From Zhengitettix transpicula (Eukaryota > Arthropoda > Insecta > Orthoptera > Tetrigidae), in the NCBI GenBank assembly GCA_037074705.1, contig CM073591.1:80830532-80894531 (forward strand): a DNA stretch of 64,000 nucleotides, given 5' to 3'. The notes under the pieces are model-generated. The model was not told where the DNA came from and did no database searches. It saw nothing but the letters and a program-made list of their open reading frames with translations. Position 1 is the stretch's first letter; every line of letters starts with the position of its first letter. Positions 58,901 to 64,000 of this stretch are shown here, piece after piece. The position numbers and the translations under genes are program-made.

Positions 58901-61550
58901 CAGTATAATTTCACAATACCTACTTATTTGGTTTTAATTTATAGTTCCGAGTTTCAATAATAGATAACAATAGAATCTCGATTCAAAGTGAAATTAGTAT
59001 TTTATTCTGTATGTTCCTTTAATAATATAACGTCGTATGTAAGATTTTTTTAGTCAGTTCATTTGACCTCCGATGTCATTGAAAACGTCCAGCCGATTAT
59101 ATATTTTCAATAACGAAATCAACCGTTTTTATCATATATCCGATAAATTTATTTCACATTCGTATAATGAGCAAAAGCTTGCTTTCTGTGATTCACAATA
59201 TTTCGTGTGTCGTCTATTTTTTCTTGTTTTATTCACCAGATTTTTGGGTCTTAATTTTCAGTGAATATCAAAACCCACCAAAGCGTATCATAAATCAGTC
59301 CTGGTAATATCGTTTTACAGCTTTCTTTATAGGGTGTATAAAATGTGTGATTTTGTGCGTTTGATTTTAGTTAAAATTTATGTAACCAACGACGTGCTGC
59401 GTTGAGAAATAAAATTTCTTTTTGATCATTGTTTGATCACCTGACGGGTTTCTTTTGAGTGGAAGGATCATCCATCCGTTTTTATTTAAATTTATATATT
59501 TTCTCTCAATCGTAACCGTTGCCAAATCTCGCTTAACAATGCATGGTTTTTACACTAGTTTTTTCTTTCAGATAGACTTCGCCTTTAAACATATATTTAG
59601 ATAATTATTTCATATTTCTTTCATCTTTGAAGAGCTTTGCACTCTCGTAGCCGTCGGCTTATATATTTTTTTTCACATTCGAAGACTGTACGCGTCAAAG
59701 CGAGCTGTGTCCATTTGTTTCCCTACGTGATGAATGAATGTCAGAACTCTCTGCTGTCTTACTCACTGTAACGAAACTAATTAAGTACATCACGAAAATC
59801 TCCTGAACGTCCATCGGGGAACGTCTTCCGTTCACTTAACTCACATGATGTCGGAATTAGACAGATTTATTCTCTCCTCACCGTATCAAACCGAAATGAT
59901 AAACGAACGTATGATGCGATTTTTTAAAAATTAATTATGATTTTTTTCTGCTTGGGAAAAAACAGCAAACCATAACTGGAAAGTAAAATTTTAAGTCATA
60001 CTCTATATTTTGCTACAACCTAGGAAAATATTGTAGTGTTTTGGGGCAAGAATATTCAAAGAATAATAATTGTGAAAGAATATTAATTAAAGACTCACTT
60101 AACCATTTGACGTGAAAATGCATAGTACATAAATTACAAAAAAATTCATAATCATATTGCTGAATATTCACACACGTATTATTGGCATAAGTTATGTACC
60201 TCGACGGTATTGTTATAAAGTCCCCGAGATCAAGGTAGTTGGACGAACGTATGCATGTTCATAAAACTGAAGAAAAATTTTTGCGGGAAGAAAAGAGAGA
60301 GAATATCGGTAGTTATGATACGAAGCAGCACGATTACTCAATTTTTTTCTATTTCCAGACGCCACCAAAAGTGGATGAGGTACATCCCAGAAAGTACTTA
60401 ACAATTCTACGATATAAAAAGAATCAAAATATCAGAAATGGCACACTAAACAACTACATTGGACAAATTACTACTAAATATTTGCATGTCATTATATGGG
60501 TCAATATTATTCATTACTGTTTTAATTAATTAAAGTTACTGGGAAAAAGAGCATAAATCGATGTGAAAAAACCTTTCAGAGTCTGTAACACATTTTCTGC
60601 TATTTTTTCCGGAGAGAAAACCCTAACAATTTCATTAACTTTACTGTGAACTTGTGTAAACATAAAATTTTTCTCATAAATTTAAAATCATTAAAGTTTA
60701 TTAATTGATGGTGCAAATCAGTCAATCATTACTGATCGTCGAAGTATTTTTGATGTTTGAGACAATTATACTAAGCATATGGATTTAAAAAATAGTAGGA
60801 GATTAAACAACGGGATGTAGGAGATAGATTCAGCCCTGTTTTGATTCACATACGTAGATATGTATGAAAGAAATTAATTCATTCACTAATAAATACAATA
60901 AATTGATTACGTGACTATCTCTTTCAATAGCAGGGGGCTGTTTGTTTGCAACATGATGACAAAGGACTGTATGCGATGCGTCAGTATTTTAATAATACAA
61001 CAGTGCTCAAAACAAAAACGGTAGATTGTTTAATACGATGTGACTGTTACAACAAGCGAGATTAGAAATTATAATTACTGCCAAATTACATGATAGAAAT
61101 TAATCCTTTCACAAATTTTATGCATGAGATTTGGATTACACTGGTTAACAACCATAATAATTTTTCTTTGGTTATATTATTTTACAAGCACTATTACAAG
61201 ACAAAAATATCGCAACTGCGGACTGAAGAACTGACTTTGTTTAATAATGGAATTATTACACACTTTATGCCTTCATGGCTTCTGTTTTCGGAAACAAAGA
61301 AACAGAAAATCAATTTATTCCTTACTCAAAAGTTTCTTCCACCAGGTACTGTAAACTTATTTTGTATTAATCTTTCCTGTCTGTTGATAATTAGTTTTTC
61401 CCGTGTGGAACGAGATCTTGGTAGAAACGGGTGAAGTTATTTTTTTTCGCCTTACAGAAAAGCGACTGATCGGCTTTCCTCTGAAGCGGGAAATACCTTT
61501 GAGGCTATTTAACATTGTCGGTAACTGTTTGAAAAAGTTGAATTTTTCGG
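55950..61550. other. AT-rich non-coding interval
   Basis: No gene or mobile element recognised. Slightly GC-richer patches at 56200-56650 and 57240-57470 carry overlapping open frames on both strands up to 106 codons (56291-56611 minus), unrecognised. Confidence 0.4.
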
Positions 61551-61551
61551 C

Positions 61552-61553
<2 letters not shown>

Positions 61554-61600
<47 letters not shown>
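61554..61600. repeat. (AT)n microsatellite
   Basis: Near-perfect AT array ending in ATGTATGT. Frames crossing it on both strands (Tyr-Ile repeats) are artefacts. Confidence 0.95.
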
Positions 61601-61602
<2 letters not shown>

Positions 61603-61609
61603 TTGCATT

Positions 61610-64000
61610 GGTAGACAGACAAAATATTTGTTGTCAAGACGTAGTGAACAAACTCAAAAAGTATTTAATAGAAGAACCTTCATACTGAAACACGATATAT
61701 GAATCAAATAGCCCAAGCCCTATTCTGCAAGAATTGCATAGAGTAGATATGTTTTTTTCCCTCAAGATAACCCTAACGTTATGAACAACGCACAAAGTTT
61801 TCATTACCAGTATGAAGAACGGGGTACCAGGTAATTTATATACTACATGAATATACTTACTGACGCGTAGTTTTTTTATAATCCTTCTTTTGCCTCGATT
61901 TATAAACTGAGCACATTGTATTCCTTTATTCATTGTGTTTAATTTTTCGCATTATATGACATATTTTCGTCAAATATCTTAAATATCTGTATATATTAGG
62001 GGAGAACGGAGATGAATAATAAGTAAAGAACCAACGATTGTGCAGAAGCGATAAATTAAGAGCGGCTGATATTCATATTTACTTTCTGAATATTATTGCA
62101 CTAATAAAGGAACCACGAGTACGATGAAATTTGCATTTCCGTGAAAGATGTTATGCATCCAATTCTAAATTATTCAGAGACCTATCGGTAGCTCCATATT
62201 ACATTAACATAATAATAATATTCAAAGAAGTGGAATTTGACACGTGTTTCCTTACAAATATTTAAATCAGAAACAACGTTTACTTAGGTGGAAACAGATA
62301 CTGATTGTCGCCCATATTTTTCTTTCTACTGTTGTGATATTATTCATCATTAGACAAAATGAAGGCTTTTATGGAGTTTAAATATGAATTGGGACGAAAC
62401 GTAGTGATATATTGTTCTATATATATTAATTGAATTGTCAACTAATAAACCTCTTGTGCTGAGTCATTATATTTATTTAGTTTTTTGCTATATGTCAATA
62501 GTTTTAAATATATTTTTCGTGTTTTTGAAGTTTCAAAGTATCTTGTGCATAATACTAAAATAATAAATAATGTTTAAATGTATCTAAATTCGTACACAAA
62601 CATTAAAAAAATGTTTATCATATTTAATGTAACACGTATATTGACTAAGCTCGCTGTGATTTAAATCACCGATTACAAGTTTTACAAAATGGCGATAGAA
62701 ATAAAAATTAGTTAAATTGTTAAGTACGTAATTAATTCGGCCAAATAACGGCAGGATAAATAAAAAATTAAAAGCACTCCATTTCCTCTGACATTTTAGA
62801 TTTCATCACGTATATAAAACTTAACACATTATAGAAGACGTTGTCAGGAAGATAAAATTATATCATAGAGACTACTTTAAGTGTTGATATCATTCCCAAC
62901 ATGAATATCATTATTGAGTGTACAGTTTCCGAAAATAATCTGGCCCGATAATTGATAAAATTTATCTTCTGCTGAAAATAAGTTCTGGAATGTTTTTAAG
63001 ATGTATGAACATTTTGTATGCTTTATATTTAATTTTTGTACAAATATTTTTAAGTGAACGTATTTATGTGGTAAAATATTAAAGTAACAACTATCTTCCA
63101 TACATTTGTTATCTATAATTGATCGAACTATATTATTTCGTAACGTTGTAGCTTGTATCGAACAAACGGTATTGTGAAGAAAAATATTAAATCGTGAAAT
63201 ATTTGCGTTTCCAAAACTTTAGTTGCTAGTAAATTCTAACCTGACTTTGTGTTGTTTAAATACCTAATTTTCAAACTTTGGTCACCTTTATTAACTCTGT
63301 GGTCCAACAAAATATTATATTCAAATATAATAATAGCAATATATATTAATTTAACTTTCAATCAAGGAATTTATTAGAATTAAATTTTTTATTCAATCTA
63401 AATAAAAACGTTTCCTGTCATAGCTTTATTAAATATAATTCATATTTAAAGTATTTGTTTAATTTTGAAGTTGTCATAAACATTTCCTTATTAAGAAAAG
63501 ACAGCGTATCGTTTCTGTTCACATTGTACTGAGCAAGTGATATTATTTCATAAATAACCGCAATATCATAAATATACGTAACGTATTTAATACTATATTT
63601 TTAGAATGGAATGTTAACATGTAGTCAGTATTTTCAAAAATATGAAAAAATTGAAATTATACACTTTTTGAGAAAATATTTTTGTGGACGATAATGGTTA
63701 AGACGTCACAGGGACTTATTAATTAGTAAATTTGATGTTACTCATTATTAGCAATTATTACTTTACGAAACTTGAGCTTAACTGAAAACGAATTTTACAG
63801 TTTTTTTTTCATAATGCAATTTCTAATTTTAGGCTTTGACGTAATAAAGGGGCGCAATCAATCGATGGTCCAAAAACAAACTAGATTAATAATCTATTGC
63901 ATTTCCAGTAGCACCGGTCAAAACTTTAAGTTTCTTCCTTATTCATCTGAAAAATGTTTACAAAGTTTAATTTTTTCATAATACCAACAAATTGAAATGT
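61610..64000. other. AT-rich non-coding interval to window end
   Basis: No recognised gene. A GGGACGAAACGTAGTG sequence at 62391-62406 matches the ACGAAACGTAGTG part of the H core but has no arms or stem around it. The last open frame (63772-63981) is unremarkable. Confidence 0.35.

Noticed and set aside
1..64000. CRISPR array, operon or prokaryotic gene cluster
   Set aside because: No regularly spaced identical repeats with unique spacers, no long prokaryotic-type coding density, and eukaryotic transposons throughout.

Overview
The window looks like intergenic or intronic DNA from a large, strongly AT-rich arthropod genome, most likely an insect. The basis is the mobile-element content: a mariner transposon, an RNase H-bearing I-group LINE fragment, LTR remnants with a tRNA-Lys-like primer site, and long TA dinucleotide arrays. 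The repeat families resemble ones I associate with cockroaches and termites, but that is an impression and not a test. I found no bacterial-type gene organisation, no CRISPR array, no rRNA and no convincing host protein-coding exon. Nearly all open frames are short, unconserved-looking and stop-bounded by chance.

Layout. 1-5.5 kb: a 3' fragment of a dispersed poly-A repeat (here called repeat R), a GC-richer patch at 340-665, and a T-rich LINE-like tail ending near 1665. 5.5-9 kb: a GC-richer patch with a TATA motif, a half tRNA-like sequence, then an LTR-type element (about 7646-8816) with a TATA/Inr promoter, a 28-bp tandem repeat, and a triplicated 3' end in which two tRNA-Lys-like primer sites are embedded; a TA array follows. 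11.9-12.7 kb: two head-to-tail copies of R. 13.8-15.1 kb: a complete but dead mariner, with a frameshift in the N-terminal region and catalytic Asp-to-Val. It may be nested in a LINE-like tail. 16.3-16.7 kb: hairpin-forming repeats of a family called H here. 19.5-20.9 kb: an inverted R copy abutting a 5'-truncated LINE whose RNase H has lost one catalytic Asp and carries frameshifts. 21-34 kb: mostly featureless AT-rich DNA with one H-like motif. 34.4 kb: the best H copy. 37.7-38.3 kb: a full R copy with target-site duplication, inserted in one copy of a dispersed direct repeat. 41.4-42.2 kb: a second LTR of the 7.6-kb family in inverse orientation, a likely solo LTR within TA repeats. 45.9 kb: a tRNA-derived SINE with exact A and B boxes. 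48.9-50.6 kb: two more H-type loci and a 240-bp MITE-like element. 51.4 kb: another LINE-like tail. 55.7 kb: a very recent 123-bp tandem duplication. The remainder is AT-rich, with simple repeats at 52.45 and 61.55 kb.

No genes work together here. The biology is a mobile-element graveyard: autonomous elements (mariner, I-group LINE) are visibly inactivated, while several short non-coding families (R, H, the MITE-like element, the SINE) account for most of the structured sequence. The most interesting unexplained items are family H (inverted arms around a CTGAAGATG...CGAAACG core), repeat R (two conserved hairpins and an apparently conserved sense frame), and the LTR family whose end is triplicated around primer-site copies.
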